From Bartonella sp. F02 (GTDB lineage: Bacteria > Pseudomonadota > Alphaproteobacteria > Rhizobiales > Rhizobiaceae), in NCBI RefSeq assembly GCF_026929975.1, contig NZ_JANHOK010000007.1:1-40844 (forward strand): a stretch of DNA of 40,844 nucleotides. Reading direction: 5' to 3'. The notes under the pieces were generated by a model. It did no database searches and was not told the origin of the DNA. It was given only the letters and a program-made list of their open reading frames with translations. Below are positions 1-8,356 of this stretch, piece after piece (position 1 is the stretch's first letter; every line of letters begins with the position of its first letter). The position numbers were made by a program, and so were the translations under genes.

Positions 1-33
1 TGGAGCAAGAGATCCAGCGTCGGAAAAAAGAGA
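1..33 (+). repeat. Terminal copy of a three-copy repeat
   Basis: The first 33 bases are identical to 32047–32079 and to the reverse complement of 40812–40844. The two terminal copies are inverted relative to each other. A repeat at both ends is what an assembler leaves when a contig breaks at an unresolved repeat. Confidence 0.85.
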
Positions 34-53
34 AAGAAAACAAAGAGATGTAA
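1..53 (+). pseudogene. 3' end of a small charged ORF at the window edge
   Basis: The window opens inside a reading frame that runs MEQEIQRRKK and stops at 51–53. The frame and DNA match the 3' end of the 55-aa ORF at 31932–32099. The first 33 bases are identical to 32047–32079 and, reverse-complemented, to the last bases of the window. The 5' part is outside the window, so it cannot be said whether this copy is intact. No function is recognised; the residues are mostly charged and probably helical. Confidence 0.5.
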
Positions 54-198
54 ATCATCTCCAAGACAACAGCGTCGCTAATTTTTAAAAAAAATTTCTA
101 CTATAAGGTATAGTATTATACCTTATAGTAGAAACTGAACATTTGTTATTTCATTTGCGAATTTAAAATTTGATCGTAGCAAAATAACTCCGGCTTTT
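54..198. other. Non-coding gap after repA
   Basis: I see no gene here. It holds the remains of the window-edge repeat, then a perfect 18-bp inverted repeat (95–134, listed separately) and AT-rich sequence up to the repA stop codon. Confidence 0.5.
87..134 (-). terminator. Perfect hairpin with T-run downstream of repA
   Basis: Positions 95–112 and 117–134 are exact reverse complements (18-bp arms, 4-base spacer). Read on the reverse strand, the hairpin is followed by a run of eight T at 94–87, the form of an intrinsic terminator, and it lies just past the end of repA (199). The arm core ACTATAAG.TATAGTAT also occurs in the 27-bp repeats at 32739 and 33564, so this may belong to a dispersed palindrome family as well. 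Confidence 0.7.
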
Positions 199-1251
199 TT
201 AAGGATGACCACGTTTTTCAAACCATTTGCGACAAAAACCAATAAATGCTTTGTCAGGATCACGTGGAGCATCAAGACCTCCATCGGCCATCCAATTGCG
301 CCATTCTTGTTCTAGATAATATACATCCCATCCAGGAGCCACAATTTTGGCTTGTTGCATTGTTTCTGCATTGAGTATGGCAACAACAAATTGCTGCGGT
401 ATGGATTTTTTCAACATCGTGCCACGATTGGTAAATGTTACCATATCGGTTTCTTTATCATAATGCACATAATAATCAGGTAGATGGTTGTGCTTGGTCA
501 AATGCCTAACCATAAGACGGAATTTCTTTTCAGGACTTTGAGAACCACATTTTTTAAGCAATAGCAGCAACCCAACTTTCCAACTATCTTGTTGTCCGCA
601 ATGTTTCCGGGCAATTTCATATATTCTCCGCTCAAGAGGTTTACGCAAACGAAAATAATCTCGATGAAGAGTTAATACTTCTTGTGCTTTAATGGCATTG
701 AATACCCATTCTGAAAGTTCAACTTCACACCACAGCAAGCGGCCATCGAGCCCATGTTTTCGGCGCACTGAAGCTCCGTTAATTAATCCAAATATATTTG
801 TTTGTTCTTCATTTCCTGTTTTAATATTCGTTTTTATTGTTGTACCGCGAATCCTTTCCAAAGCGTCTTGAAGAGCCTGATAATCTCGACCTGAAGTTCC
901 ACGATTAGTAAAAACAAGTAATTCATAAGAATTAATCCGAACACGTGGACTAACTTTTTCACCCCGTTTGAGTTTATGCATGATCTGCGAGATACAATAA
1001 ATTAAAATGCTCTTATCATAGATGGTTGCTAATCCTTTATAACTTGGTGTTACTTCTAGCCAATTTCCTCGCCCATCCTCATAGCGTCGTACAGTCATTT
1101 CTGGTTTTTTTGAAAGAGAATAAAAAGGATGCTCCATATGTGCCATTAAATCTTTGAATACGGCATCAGAGACATCACAGATAAAAAGATCATGCTGTGG
1201 ATGACGCTCTGGTAAGAGATTTTCAAAAGAATTTGTGTTATCAGGAACCAT
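199..1251 (-). CDS. repA: Plasmid replication initiator protein A (RepA family)
   Basis: A 350-aa protein resembling the replication initiator A family of alphaproteobacterial plasmids. The N-terminal half has the family's run from the HPFYSLSKKP region to YDKSILIYC (start of a winged-helix region). The stretch RKPLERRIYEIARKHCG near residue 205 is the most diagnostic. Such proteins bind iterons at the origin and open it for the host replisome. The start ATG at 1251 has five iteron-like repeats immediately upstream, one of them inside the first codons, so RepA probably represses itself. A strong hairpin terminator follows at 134–87. Nothing looks truncated. A second, unrelated initiator (RepC) is at 29917. 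Confidence 0.85.
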   Translation of the reverse strand: MVPDNTNSFENLLPERHPQHDLFICDVSDAVFKDLMAHMEHPFYSLSKKPEMTVRRYEDGRGNWLEVTPSYKGLATIYDKSILIYCISQIMHKLKRGEKVSPRVRINSYELLVFTNRGTSGRDYQALQDALERIRGTTIKTNIKTGNEEQTNIFGLINGASVRRKHGLDGRLLWCEVELSEWVFNAIKAQEVLTLHRDYFRLRKPLERRIYEIARKHCGQQDSWKVGLLLLLKKCGSQSPEKKFRLMVRHLTKHNHLPDYYVHYDKETDMVTFTNRGTMLKKSIPQQFVVAILNAETMQQAKIVAPGWDVYYLEQEWRNWMADGGLDAPRDPDKAFIGFCRKWFEKRGHP

Positions 1252-1385
1252 ACTATTATTTTTGTGGTTTTAGGAACCATTTGTCAAGTTTTATACTATT
1301 AAAAACAGTTCTAATGAACTAATTCGTGGTTTTAGGAACTAAAAAACGTGTTATCAGGAACTTTTTTTCGTGGTTTTAAGAACCA
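1235..1385. repeat. Iterons / probable origin of the RepA replicon
   Basis: Five copies of a motif of the form GTGgTTTTAGGAACyA or GTGTTATCAGGAACyA begin at 1235, 1264, 1326, 1348 and 1370. The last three are spaced exactly 22 bp apart, two helical turns, as in iterons bound on one DNA face. The copy at 1235–1250 overlaps the repA start. Between iterons 2 and 3 lies an inverted repeat AGTTC-TAAT-GAACT (1307–1320), which resembles two iteron ends facing each other and could be an autoregulatory operator. The stretch 1386–1592 that follows is very AT-rich, as expected for a melting region, and has no gene I can support. Confidence 0.8.
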
Positions 1386-1592
1386 TTTAGCTCAATATAG
1401 AAGCATTTTTTTCTATCTTTTCAAAGTGTTAAAGAATTCGCAAAATGCTTTAACACTTAATATAACACTTATATAACACACTGTAATTTTAAATAATGCA
1501 CCACTTCATCTTTTGATAAATATTAAATTTAAAAAATTACGAATTAGCACATAATCAAATTTAGAAAGAAATTTTCACTAGTTTACAGTTCA

Positions 1593-1950
1593 TTGAAACA
1601 ATCCGATAAACAAATGACCCGTAAGAAGCAAAAGCATTTGCGGGTTCCTGTTTTCCAGAGAAAAAAGAGATAATTAAACGCCAAGCAAAACAAGCGGAGA
1701 TGAGTGCAACGTATTATTTGCGAAATGTTTGTCAAAATTATCATATTACTAGCGTAATTGATTATGAAAAAGTTCGTGAGCGAGCATGCACAACGGTGAT
1801 TTTAGTTATCTGAACGGATTTCTGAAGTTTTGGCTCATCAATGATAAGCGAACAGTATAATTTGGTAAGGAAACTATTCAAGAGTTGTTAGGTCAGATAG
1901 AAGCAATGCAAGACGAAATGAGAAAAATCAGCACCAATAGCGTTAGCTGA
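1593..1950 (+). pseudogene. traJ: Broken second copy of traJ
   Basis: This stretch parallels the intact traJ at 38519–38887, for example KQHLRVPVF near the start, then the QNYHITSVIDYEKVRE region and TIQELLG. The start codon is TTG instead of ATG. A one-base loss near 1655 shifts the frame into an early stop, and further changes break it later. Unlike the copy at 38519, this one keeps what looks like the native TraJ C-terminus (QIEAMQDEMRKI, comparable to the end of RP4 TraJ), followed by TGA at 1948. No oriT nick motif is visible upstream. It is a relic of a second IncP-like transfer region. Confidence 0.75.
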
Positions 1951-2091
1951 CATTTTTTCATAAAGTTTTTGCACTATTTCTATATTTTCTTTTTGTGCAT
2001 CGATAATAGATTTTTTAATTGTTATTAAGCGAGATTTATCTAAATTTCTTAACCGCACACAATGTGGAATTATATTTTTTACACACTTCAT
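1888..2091 (-). CDS. Small hypothetical protein (doubtful)
   Basis: A 67-aa frame. Its N-terminal part (MKCVKN, then NLDKSRLITIKKS and a lysine/glutamate-rich helix) reads like real coding sequence, but its C-terminal part is antisense to the end of the traJ relic, so the gene is at best truncated there. A decayed relative of the first ~25 codons seems to lie on the reverse strand near 20215–20275, where stops interrupt it. I recognise no family. Confidence 0.25.
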   Translation of the reverse strand: MKCVKNIIPHCVRLRNLDKSRLITIKKSIIDAQKENIEIVQKLYEKMSANAIGADFSHFVLHCFYLT

Positions 2092-2240
2092 CCTGAAGAA
2101 CTATAAAATGCCACAAAGAGAGTGATACACTGGGGAATACTTATGTACTTGAAGAGATTTATTGCTGATAAGTTTTTATCAAAAAAAAGAGCTTAAAATC
2201 TCCAAATATGTAACTAAAAGAGTCGAGTGAGGGGTAGTTC

Positions 2241-2276
2241 TTCATAAGAGAGTTTGAAATTTAATACTCTTATGAA
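2241..2276 (+). promoter_or_regulatory. Inverted repeat upstream of effector gene 1
   Basis: TTCATAAGAG (2241–2250) and CTCTTATGAA (2267–2276) are perfect 10-bp reverse complements around a 16-base loop, 27 bases before the effector start. A similar hairpin in the same relative place precedes effector gene 2 (4440–4464). It could be an operator for a shared regulator or an RNA leader hairpin. There is no T-run after it, so it is not a terminator. Confidence 0.55.
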
Positions 2277-2303
2277 ACAGTATTACGTTGTGAGAAAATT
2301 ATT

Positions 2304-3935
2304 ATGATGCCATCACAAAGCACAACTTCAGCTACTCCAGCTAATTATTGTTACAATAATGGTGTGCTGAAAAATAAATATGGAATAGCAGATTTTCAAG
2401 AATTTACACAAAGGTGTCAAAATGATGTAAAACAAGCGATGGAGAAGTTGTATCAAGAGTCTTTACCGGATTGTTTTGATAGCTCTTACCTAATGGAGAT
2501 TCATCAAAAAATATTTGGCAATACTTTTGAATGGGCTGGAAAACCACGCTATATGCACCATAAATTTGATGATGGCACGGTTGCTGTCATGAAAGAAATG
2601 AATACAACAGAATCTGGTATTACTTGTCTAAACGGTGATGAACTTCAAAGAAGCTTAGCAAAAATAGATCATACACTTGTTACAAATAACGGTTTTCAAA
2701 ATTCATCGCGTGAAGATTTTATCAACTCTGTAGCGGAGATAATGACTTCTTTTAACCGTGTGCATCTATTTGTAGCAGGTAATTACCACACACAAGAGGT
2801 ATTTTTTACAAAACTTGCTCAAAACGCAGGTTACGAGTTTGATTTTTCTCTTGTAACAGAAACACATATAAAAAATGTCACTGCAATTGCAGCAAAATAT
2901 GGTGATTTGAAACCTATGATAGAGATGCTTAAAGGTATTTCTGATCCTATAAAAAAGCACGCTTTAAAAGAATTTATGGATAGTATGAAAAATACAGTGG
3001 GGGATGATATTCATAATAATATGATTGTCGCTGCAAAAGAAGGTCAAACCTATCAGGGTGTCTATAAAGGTTGTGGTTTAGAAGGTTTTGCAATTGAAAT
3101 GGATGGTACATTTATTGTCTGCTCCGTAGACTCTCTTACATCAGAACAACGCAAAACATTTAAGCCCGGTGATAAGATTACTTTTACAGTTCCAATAGCT
3201 AAGGACTTTGAAAATTTTTTTATTTCTGCAGAAAAAATAAATCCTCCAACAAAAGAGGAAATTGCTGAAATACTGAGAAGCGATCTTGCTGTTCAAACAG
3301 CCAAAGATAGCGTTCAACGTTATGCCAGATGCGTTTATGGTAAACCTCATGTGTTAGACGATAATCTAGAGCAAATTCTTACAAACCCCAATGCAGGTGA
3401 ACTTCTCCAAAGACAAGTTATCAGTACTCCTCATAGGGTTCATAAACTTGCAGGTTTTACTTGTTGTGGTTTTGGAAATAAAAGATATCAAAATGCCAAA
3501 GAGAGTGTTTGGGGTCTTGGTGAAGCGCTTGAACTGTATAACAGAGCCGTAAGGAACGTTAGAAAAGAAATTAGTCAAGAGCATCAAGAAGAACAAAATC
3601 GCTGTAAAAAACAGGTCAAGATGCCAAGTAAAGAATTGCTAAATGTTCTTAATTTATCAAAAGAAATGCAGCAAAAAACCTTATTATCTTCTTCTGGATT
3701 GCAAAAAGAGCTTAATGATTTTTTAAAGGCCGTTGATACACGTCTTTCATTACAAGAAAAGCAGGCTATCAATAATAGAAATTCTAAAGATTTAGCTAAA
3801 AGTCTTGGTGTTCCGTTACACAAAGCACAGAAAATTGTAAGAACCATTGAGCATGCAAAAAATGCACACCAGTATCAAAAAGCTCAATTAATTAAGCTTT
3901 CGCGACATCAAAAAACATTATCTATGGCAAATTAA
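2304..3935 (+). CDS. Bep-like FIC–OB–BID effector 1 with a degenerate FIC motif
   Basis: A 543-aa protein with the layout of Bartonella Bep effectors. The N-terminal FIC fold (about residues 10–210) includes NNGVLKNKYGI and EWAGKPR. An OB-like segment (about 235–300) includes TYQGVYKGCGLEGF and FKPGDKITF. A C-terminal BID domain (about 350–520) includes HKLAGFTCCGF, MPSKELLNVL and LQKELNDFL, followed by a short basic tail ending LSMAN. BID plus tail is the known signal for export by VirB/VirD4. The FIC motif normally reads HPFx(D/E)GNGR; here it is HLFVAGNYHT from residue 154. The catalytic His is kept, but the acidic residue is Ala and GR is YH, so normal ATP-dependent AMPylation is unlikely. 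The start may be 2304 or the adjacent ATG at 2307. It is the first of a tandem pair with effector 2. Confidence 0.85.
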   Translation: MMPSQSTTSATPANYCYNNGVLKNKYGIADFQEFTQRCQNDVKQAMEKLYQESLPDCFDSSYLMEIHQKIFGNTFEWAGKPRYMHHKFDDGTVAVMKEMNTTESGITCLNGDELQRSLAKIDHTLVTNNGFQNSSREDFINSVAEIMTSFNRVHLFVAGNYHTQEVFFTKLAQNAGYEFDFSLVTETHIKNVTAIAAKYGDLKPMIEMLKGISDPIKKHALKEFMDSMKNTVGDDIHNNMIVAAKEGQTYQGVYKGCGLEGFAIEMDGTFIVCSVDSLTSEQRKTFKPGDKITFTVPIAKDFENFFISAEKINPPTKEEIAEILRSDLAVQTAKDSVQRYARCVYGKPHVLDDNLEQILTNPNAGELLQRQVISTPHRVHKLAGFTCCGFGNKRYQNAKESVWGLGEALELYNRAVRNVRKEISQEHQEEQNRCKKQVKMPSKELLNVLNLSKEMQQKTLLSSSGLQKELNDFLKAVDTRLSLQEKQAINNRNSKDLAKSLGVPLHKAQKIVRTIEHAKNAHQYQKAQLIKLSRHQKTLSMAN

Positions 3936-4497
3936 TAAATATTAAATTTTATATTACAGTCTTCTTATTCTTGAATAAGAACGTTGTTTTATCAATGTTC
4001 TATTTATAATGAATATTATTCTATATTATACCGCCAATTTTTAAAAATTCAGTTTGCAAAAAAATAAAAAACTGAAACTGTTGCATTTATGCAAATGGTT
4101 TATTGGTTGTAGTCCCCTATATAAAAATTACGAAATGACTTTTTAGAGCTTCCGATATTCATCAGTGTATTATTAAAGACAGTTTTATTAAAGAAAATAC
4201 ATGGTGAAATGTTATCGTCTCTGGAAGTAAAAAACAATAGTACAGAAAAAACTATAGAGAAGGCTTTTTTAAAAAGGAGCGATTTACAAAAGCAGTTCCA
4301 GCGGATCATTGTATATTTTTATGTAAAAGATCACAAGTATTCTGCGAAGCAATTGATTTTGTTATTAAAATTTTACTCTGGAAGAGAGTTCATTGTTACA
4401 AATAAAATTTTTAGAAAGAGATGCGATGGGGGAGTCATTCGTAAGAGATTTTTGTCCTCTTATGAGCAAACTGTGATCAATTTATAAGGAAACAACC
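3936..4497. other. Gap between effector genes 1 and 2
   Basis: A 562-base AT-rich stretch. It contains an open frame at 4209–4487 (92 aa, Lys-rich), for which I see no recognisable motif and no convincing ribosome site. Its 3' end overlaps the hairpin at 4440–4464, so I do not call it a gene. No terminator is obvious after effector 1. A promoter for effector 2 probably lies here, but I cannot place it. Confidence 0.4.
4440..4464 (+). promoter_or_regulatory. Hairpin upstream of effector gene 2
   Basis: CGTAAGAG (4440–4447) pairs with CTCTTATG (4457–4464); the one non-Watson–Crick position would be a G·U pair in RNA. The flanks (a G-run before, CAAAC/GAAAC after) match those of the hairpin at 2241–2276. 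It lies 33 bases before the effector 2 start. Compensation by G·U rather than exact sequence conservation favours an RNA structure over a protein operator, weakly. Confidence 0.5.
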
Positions 4498-6147
4498 ATG
4501 GCAAAGTCAAAACAAGGATATGTTAGTCACGCTTCCAATTATTTTTACAACAATGGTAGTGTATTAAAAAATAAATACGGAATAACGGATTTTAAAGAAC
4601 TTCAACAAAGATGTCATTATGATGCAACAAGAGCAATGGAATTTTTGTACGATGAGACTTTGCCAGAACGGTTCGATTCACAATATCTAACGAATATCCA
4701 TAAAACTTTGTTTGGTAATACTTATGAATGGGCTGGCCGGACTCGCGAGGTTCCCACTATATTGCGAGATGGTACTACTGCCGTTATGGCAGAGATACAA
4801 ACAGGAGAAGATGGTCTTTCTCATGCAGTCAGTATACAAGTTGAAAATGGCTTACGAGACATGAGTCAAAAACTTGCCGATAAGAATAATTTAAAAGGTT
4901 TATCGCGTGAAGATTTTATCGATGAGGTTACCGATTTAATGACCTCTCTTTATCGCATACGGCCTTTTGTAGATGGAAATAAGCGTACATCTAATATGTT
5001 TTTGGAGAAGCTTTCTGAAGCTGCAGGTCATGAACTTGATTTTTCGCTTGTAACAAAAGAACGTATGGAAACTGTATGCAAAATTGCAGTAAAACATGGC
5101 GATAAAACTCTCATGAAAGAAATGTTGAGTGATATGCTTCATCCACAAAAAGCAGTTGCTTTAGGGGAATTTATGCAGAAAATGCAAAATACTGTGGGAG
5201 ATGATATTCATAAATATCTTGTTTTAGGTGTAAAAGATGGCATGACCTACGAAGGCATCTATCAAGGTTGTGGCGAAGAAGGATTTGCTCTTAAAACGAA
5301 AACTGATCTTTATGTTGTTGCTCCAGCAGGTTATCTTACCCCAGAACAGCGCAAGACGTTACAACCTGGTGATAAAATCACTTTTACAGCTCCCATGGAA
5401 AAAGACCTTAGCCAAGTTTTTATTCCTGCAGAAAAAGCAGCTGATTTAACGAAAGATCAAGTTGCTGAAAAGGTTTCACAAGATGTTATCGTTAAAGCCG
5501 CAAAAGAAACGGTTCGATATTTTTCAAATCTTGTTTATAATAAACCATCATTATTTGATAATAAAATGGATATAATTTGTCGAGTTCCAGGTGCGGGAAG
5601 TCATCTTGCAGATCAGATTGAAAATAGTCCTAGGTCTTTTGGTAGACTTGCAGGTATTAATTTTTGTGGCTTTCAAAGTAGCAGACGTCAAGAGGCAGTA
5701 GAAAATATTGGAAAACTGAGAGATGCCTTTCAAACTTATGTAACGCTTGCAGGGAATGCTAAGAAGGAAATCCTCGAAGCGCATCAAACGAAACAAGCCC
5801 GTTGCGGACAGGCGGTAGAAATGCCAAGTAAAATGTTACGGTCTCTTTTGTCTGTGTCACAAGAAACACAACAAGCAACCTTAGCGGAATCCCCTTCATT
5901 GCAAAAAGAACTTAATGATTTTATGAAAAAAATTAACAATCGTCTTACACAAGAAGAATTAAAGGCTGCTCGTAACAAAAATTATGGGCAACTTATTAGC
6001 AGTATGGGAATATCAAAAAACAAAGCAAAAGAAATTGCAACAATTGCTGATAAAGCCCAAAAGGCTTGCAATGAACTCCAAAAAAACCAACAGCAAGAGA
6101 AAGTAGTTAAGTTGCAACGTCCAAGATCAATGTCTATGGCAAGTTAA
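4498..6147 (+). CDS. Bep-like FIC–OB–BID effector 2, catalytic His replaced by Arg
   Basis: 549 aa, same architecture as effector 1: FIC fold with NNGSVLKNKYGI near residue 20 and EWAGRTREV, OB-like segment with TYEGIYQGCGEEGF and LQPGDKITF, C-terminal BID domain with GRLAGINFCGF, MPSKMLRSLL and LQKELNDFM, then a tail ending RPRSMSMAS. The FIC motif reads RPFVDGNKRT from residue 155. The acidic residue, GN and the KR pair (K in place of G, as in BepC-type motifs) are present, but the catalytic His is Arg. AMP transfer should be abolished, although nucleotide binding may remain. AAGGA at 4486 serves the ATG at 4498. It probably works as a scaffold or binding effector in the recipient cell; that role is inference. 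Confidence 0.87.
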   Translation: MAKSKQGYVSHASNYFYNNGSVLKNKYGITDFKELQQRCHYDATRAMEFLYDETLPERFDSQYLTNIHKTLFGNTYEWAGRTREVPTILRDGTTAVMAEIQTGEDGLSHAVSIQVENGLRDMSQKLADKNNLKGLSREDFIDEVTDLMTSLYRIRPFVDGNKRTSNMFLEKLSEAAGHELDFSLVTKERMETVCKIAVKHGDKTLMKEMLSDMLHPQKAVALGEFMQKMQNTVGDDIHKYLVLGVKDGMTYEGIYQGCGEEGFALKTKTDLYVVAPAGYLTPEQRKTLQPGDKITFTAPMEKDLSQVFIPAEKAADLTKDQVAEKVSQDVIVKAAKETVRYFSNLVYNKPSLFDNKMDIICRVPGAGSHLADQIENSPRSFGRLAGINFCGFQSSRRQEAVENIGKLRDAFQTYVTLAGNAKKEILEAHQTKQARCGQAVEMPSKMLRSLLSVSQETQQATLAESPSLQKELNDFMKKINNRLTQEELKAARNKNYGQLISSMGISKNKAKEIATIADKAQKACNELQKNQQQEKVVKLQRPRSMSMAS

Positions 6148-6301
6148 CAAGTGCAAGATTTTAAGTCTGAATTGTAATATTCATGGGTAGAAATTGTTAT
6201 GACAATATTTTGCTCATGAATATTCTATCGTTTAGCCTTCTATTTCTAATTTTAAGAGTGTTTTTTACAATATATCTCAGTAAAACCGAAAGAAAGGTAC
6301 A

Positions 6302-8215
6302 ATGAAATATACAAAAGCACAGTTCGTGTTTATTTTAGCGCCAATCGCTTTAGGTTCTCTAACAATATTTTTTGTTCCTCATTTATTATCTTTTATAATA
6401 GAAGACATGGATCATCGTCATGCTTATTGGTATCTTCGTTCGAAACCTTTAGTAACAATGATAATGGTTTCTATTGTATCATTGATGTATACAACATCGC
6501 AAAAACTCCATATACGCAAAGCAATAACGATCGTTTCAGCTGTTTTTTTTGCTGTCCTTGCTCTTTATTATATTGGAAATGAAATTAAACGATTAAGCCC
6601 ATATGTTGGCCAAAATGGTGTTACCTGGAGTTATGCTCTACAATTCATGGATAACATGGTGATTTTTGGTGTCATTGCTGGTGTTCTTATTTTAGTGTTA
6701 CAAACTGTTAAAAGCTATCCGCACACAAATCATATAAAGCGTGCAAAAAAAGGAATTTTTGGCGATGCATCATGGATGAATTTAAGTGATGCAGCCAAAA
6801 TTTTTCCTGCGAATGGTCAAATTGTTATTGGTGAAAGATATCGCGTAGATAAAGATAATGTGCGCGATATTCCGTTTTCACCGAATAATAAAACAACATG
6901 GGGAAAAGGTGGCACTGCACCTTTATTAACTTTTAATCTTGATTTTGGTTCAACCCATATGATCTTTTTTGCTGGTTCTGGTGGATATAAAACAACAAGT
7001 ACAGTCATTCCTACCTGTTTAACATATTCAGGATCTGTTGTTTGTCTTGATCCTTCAACAGAGGTTGCGCCAATGGTCAAATTTGCGCGTAAAAAAATGG
7101 ACAATAGGGACGTTATTATCCTTGATCCAAATTCAGTATTAACAAAAAAAATTAATGTGATTGATTGGCTTTTAGACGACAGTGTACCACGCACACAACG
7201 TGAAGCTAATATTGTGAGTTTTGCCAAGTTGCTTCTTACGGATAAAAAATCAGATAATTCTTCGGCGGAATATTTTTCAACACAGGCTCATAATCTTTTA
7301 ACAGCTCTTCTGGCCCACGTTATATTTTCTGATGAGTATAAAGAGAGTGAACGTAATTTGAAAACATTACGAAAAATTCTTTCTCAGTCAGAAACCGCTG
7401 TTGTTAATCAGTTACGCAATATTCAAGAAACTTCGCCTTCTCCTTTTATTCGTGAAATGGTTGGTATTTTTACAGAAATGGCAGAGCAAACGTTTTCGGG
7501 AGTTTATACAACTGCATCCAAAGATACCCAATGGCTTTCTTTATCCAATTATGCAGATCTTGTTTGTGGCAATGATTTTGCGTCTTCGGATATTGCAAAT
7601 GGAAATATAGATGTTTTTCTCAATCTTCCTGCAAGCATTTTGAATAGTTATCCAGGTATTGGACGTGTGATCATTGGAGCGTTTTTAAATGCAATGGTTA
7701 CAGCTGATGGAAATTATAAAAAACGCGTTTTGTTTGTTTTAGATGAAGTCGACCTTTTAGGTTATATGGATATTTTAGAAGAAGCACGCGACCGTGGTCG
7801 TAAATATGGTATATCTTTAATGTTGTTTTATCAATCGTCTGGTCAGTTGGTTAAGCACTTTGGAGAATCTGGAGCACGATCATGGTTTGAAAGCTGTTCA
7901 TTTGTGAGTTATGCCGCCATTAAAGATCTCCATACAGCCAAAGATATTTCAGAACGCTGTGGTCAAATGACTGTTGAAGTATCTGGAATAAGCAAATCTA
8001 GAGGATTGTCTCTTACTAGGGGTTCTCAAAACATCAATTATCAACAAAGAGCACTGATTTTACCTCACGAAATTATTCAAAATATGCGTCAAGATGAGCA
8101 GATTATTCTTATGCAAGGACAATCACCCTTACGATGTGGACGATCAATCTATTTCAGAAGAAAAGAAATGCTTGCTGCCGTTGCTAAAAATCGTTTTGCT
8201 CCAAAAAGTGAATAA
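6302..8215 (+). CDS. virD4: VirD4/TraG-type T4SS coupling protein
   Basis: 637 aa. Four hydrophobic segments lie in the first ~145 residues, followed by a cytoplasmic ATPase domain. Walker A is the AGSGGYKTTS stretch near residue 223, and the following LDPSTEVAPMV is typical of the VirD4 group. Walker B is VLFVLDEVDLLG near residue 475. In this family the protein sits at the inner membrane, recruits substrates by their BID or relaxase signals and hands them to the VirB channel. It lies directly after two BID-protein genes and upstream of virB2, which suggests the three effectors are its clients. Length is normal for the family and no damage is seen. The 154-base gap before it shows no clear promoter. 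Confidence 0.9.
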   Translation: MKYTKAQFVFILAPIALGSLTIFFVPHLLSFIIEDMDHRHAYWYLRSKPLVTMIMVSIVSLMYTTSQKLHIRKAITIVSAVFFAVLALYYIGNEIKRLSPYVGQNGVTWSYALQFMDNMVIFGVIAGVLILVLQTVKSYPHTNHIKRAKKGIFGDASWMNLSDAAKIFPANGQIVIGERYRVDKDNVRDIPFSPNNKTTWGKGGTAPLLTFNLDFGSTHMIFFAGSGGYKTTSTVIPTCLTYSGSVVCLDPSTEVAPMVKFARKKMDNRDVIILDPNSVLTKKINVIDWLLDDSVPRTQREANIVSFAKLLLTDKKSDNSSAEYFSTQAHNLLTALLAHVIFSDEYKESERNLKTLRKILSQSETAVVNQLRNIQETSPSPFIREMVGIFTEMAEQTFSGVYTTASKDTQWLSLSNYADLVCGNDFASSDIANGNIDVFLNLPASILNSYPGIGRVIIGAFLNAMVTADGNYKKRVLFVLDEVDLLGYMDILEEARDRGRKYGISLMLFYQSSGQLVKHFGESGARSWFESCSFVSYAAIKDLHTAKDISERCGQMTVEVSGISKSRGLSLTRGSQNINYQQRALILPHEIIQNMRQDEQIILMQGQSPLRCGRSIYFRRKEMLAAVAKNRFAPKSE

Positions 8216-8356
8216 AAAATATAAAATTCTTTATTGATAATTGATATCAAAACGATAATGCAAAAAGAGCAATGGATATTCTGAACAATGAACCATTTCC
8301 ATAACAATTTTATTTTAAGTTTTTGACATAAAATGAAAAGAACTTATTAAAAATCA

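Noticed and set aside
4209-4487. 92-aa frame before effector gene 2, considered as an antitoxin
   Set aside because: No (S/T)xxxE(G/N) motif, no ribosome site, biased Lys/Phe content, and its end lies on a hairpin shared with a non-coding leader.
6817-7227. 136-aa frame opposite virD4
   Set aside because: Antisense shadow of the conserved VirD4 ATPase region.
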